The translations under genes were made by a program, and so were the position numbers. This document shows positions 33,173-34,007 of a stretch of DNA of 34,007 bases, piece after piece; position 1 is the stretch's first letter, and each line of letters opens with the position of its first letter. The notes under the pieces are model-generated. The model did not search any database, was not told the DNA's origin, and worked only from the letters and a program-made list of their open reading frames with translations. The DNA comes from an uncultured Chitinophagales bacterium. Its GTDB lineage: Bacteria > Bacteroidota > Bacteroidia > Chitinophagales > Chitinophagaceae. Location of the stretch: contig CAMPIQ010000022.1 of the NCBI GenBank assembly GCA_946886475.1, positions 1 to 34,007 on the forward strand, written 5' to 3'.

Positions 33173-34007
33173 TTGAAAGCAGGCAAACGAATTTTTTTAT
33201 GGCACCACTGGTGTGGACTTGTAGTGGGATTGTTCCTGCTGATCATGAGCATCAGCGGTGCCGTTCTTGCTTTCACAGATGAAATAGAAAGTAGTTATGA
33301 ATCTCCCTGGCTGGAAGTTAATAATCCCGGTGGGGCATTTTTTTACGATTCTTCCTTTTCATGGGTTCAACAAAAGAATCCCGGCTGGGAAATCCGTCTC
33401 TACGGTTCCCCTGGAAAAAATGAAGCCCTGGTTTATGATTTACGCAAGGGTAATGAAATCAAAAAAGTTTTCGTTCATCCTATTACCGGCGATCTGATAC
33501 ATATAGACAACCAGGTTCATAAACAGCTACACAGGCAGCTTCTCACACTCCATTATTCGCTTTTTGCCAATACAGCAGGTAAGCTCATTGTTTTTGCAGT
33601 GGGCATTTTGTTTTTATTTACGCTTATTTCCGGATTTTATATTTATCGCAAAGCGTTAGTAAGAGTACTATCATTCAGAGTAAGGATCATAGGTAAAACC
33701 AAAAGGAGTTTTTATTCCTCCCTGCACAGGGTTGTGGGTGTCTGGTCATTGTTATTTAACCTCCTGATCGTGATCACAGGTTTATTTATCAGTTGGAATA
33801 TAGTGACGGCAGCATTGAAACAAGTTCCTGCCCGTGATACATCCAGCCAGACGGTTGTGCTTTCTGTAGATCATATAAAATCCAGTGTTCTAAAGCAGCA
33901 TCCTGACTTCAATATCCACCTGATCCGTGTTGCTGCAGGATCAGGTACTGTACAGCTTTCAGGAAATTTCAACGATGATCCCTTCTACTATGGAAAGTAT
34001 TACAGCC
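33173..34007 (+). CDS. PepSY-TM protein, cut by window end
   Basis: The reading frame runs open for 278 codons to the window edge. It starts LKAGKRIFLWHHWCGLVVGLFLL..., the usual N-terminal helix of PepSY-associated TM proteins (His in HHWCG), followed by a periplasmic loop with FVHPITGDLIHID, a second helix after LLTLHYSLF, a third helix starting SFYSSLHRVVGVWSLLF and a further PepSY-like segment. Such proteins are thought to reduce or process iron-siderophores at the inner membrane. I take TTG 33173 as the start, 4 nt after the receptor stop, because it aligns with family starts; ATG 33128 would overlap the receptor by 41 nt. It is almost certainly co-transcribed with the TonB receptor. The C-terminus is outside the window. 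Confidence 0.88.
   Translation, partial: MKAGKRIFLWHHWCGLVVGLFLLIMSISGAVLAFTDEIESSYESPWLEVNNPGGAFFYDSSFSWVQQKNPGWEIRLYGSPGKNEALVYDLRKGNEIKKVFVHPITGDLIHIDNQVHKQLHRQLLTLHYSLFANTAGKLIVFAVGILFLFTLISGFYIYRKALVRVLSFRVRIIGKTKRSFYSSLHRVVGVWSLLFNLLIVITGLFISWNIVTAALKQVPARDTSSQTVVLSVDHIKSSVLKQHPDFNIHLIRVAAGSGTVQLSGNFNDDPFYYGKYYS

Overview
The window looks like chromosome from a Bacteroidota bacterium, most probably family Chitinophagaceae. The evidence is an IF-3 with an Arg/Gly-rich N-terminal extension, a SusC/FecA-style TonB-dependent receptor with a carboxypeptidase-like N-terminal domain, a beta-propeller sensor kinase, a DUF4199 protein, a fused heptose guanylyltransferase/phosphatase, mostly weak Shine-Dalgarno sites and promoter-like TAnnTTTG/TAnnTTCG elements. 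The family assignment rests on recalled resemblance, not on a search. Twenty-nine protein genes are described, the last one cut by the window edge. I saw no rRNA, tRNA, transposase, phage gene or CRISPR array. No gene-free stretch exceeds 300 bases; the longest is the divergent gap at 30607-30840.

Region 1 (1-11400). infC is followed at once by an intrinsic terminator. Then come four minus-strand genes for exported proteins: a TPR protein, a small charged protein, a bacterial Ig-like protein and an OmpA-domain protein. Upstream of these, on the same strand, lies a two-component pair (propeller histidine kinase and NarL-type regulator). A YjbR/MmcQ-like gene and a small lipoprotein gene run the other way.

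Region 2 (11500-27900). lepA (EF4) is convergent with a long minus-strand surface-polysaccharide block. Read in transcription order (27888 down to 13346) it holds a degenerate dihydroorotase, DUF4199, a membrane GT2, a GT4, GHMP heptose kinase (hddA), heptose isomerase (gmhA), an HddC-GmhB fusion, an unknown exported protein, the ABC exporter wzm/wzt, an FkbM methyltransferase and three more glycosyltransferases. The heptose genes together can make GDP-D-glycero-alpha-D-manno-heptose. Wzm/Wzt, whose Wzt carries a long C-terminal domain, would export a finished glycan across the inner membrane. The methyltransferase is well placed to modify or cap that glycan. No Wzx/Wzy pair and no initiating phosphoglycosyltransferase is visible here.

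Region 3 (27979-34007). A soluble GT2 gene converges on a two-gene unit (polytopic GT-C-like membrane protein plus a small single-pass protein), which may be a further lipid-linked sugar transfer module. Divergent from it is a TonB-dependent receptor followed by a PepSY-TM protein, a typical siderophore/iron uptake pair.

The points most worth a second look are the dihydroorotase that has lost four of six expected metal/catalytic positions, the HAD half of the heptose fusion with an altered motif IV and no zinc loop, the possible methyl-capping partner of Wzt, the GAGTCCT/GTCAATCGT repeat cluster that supplies the end of a glycosyltransferase gene, and the exported-protein cluster of unknown function. 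I found no clear sign of a wholly new system. These are hypotheses from motif reading.
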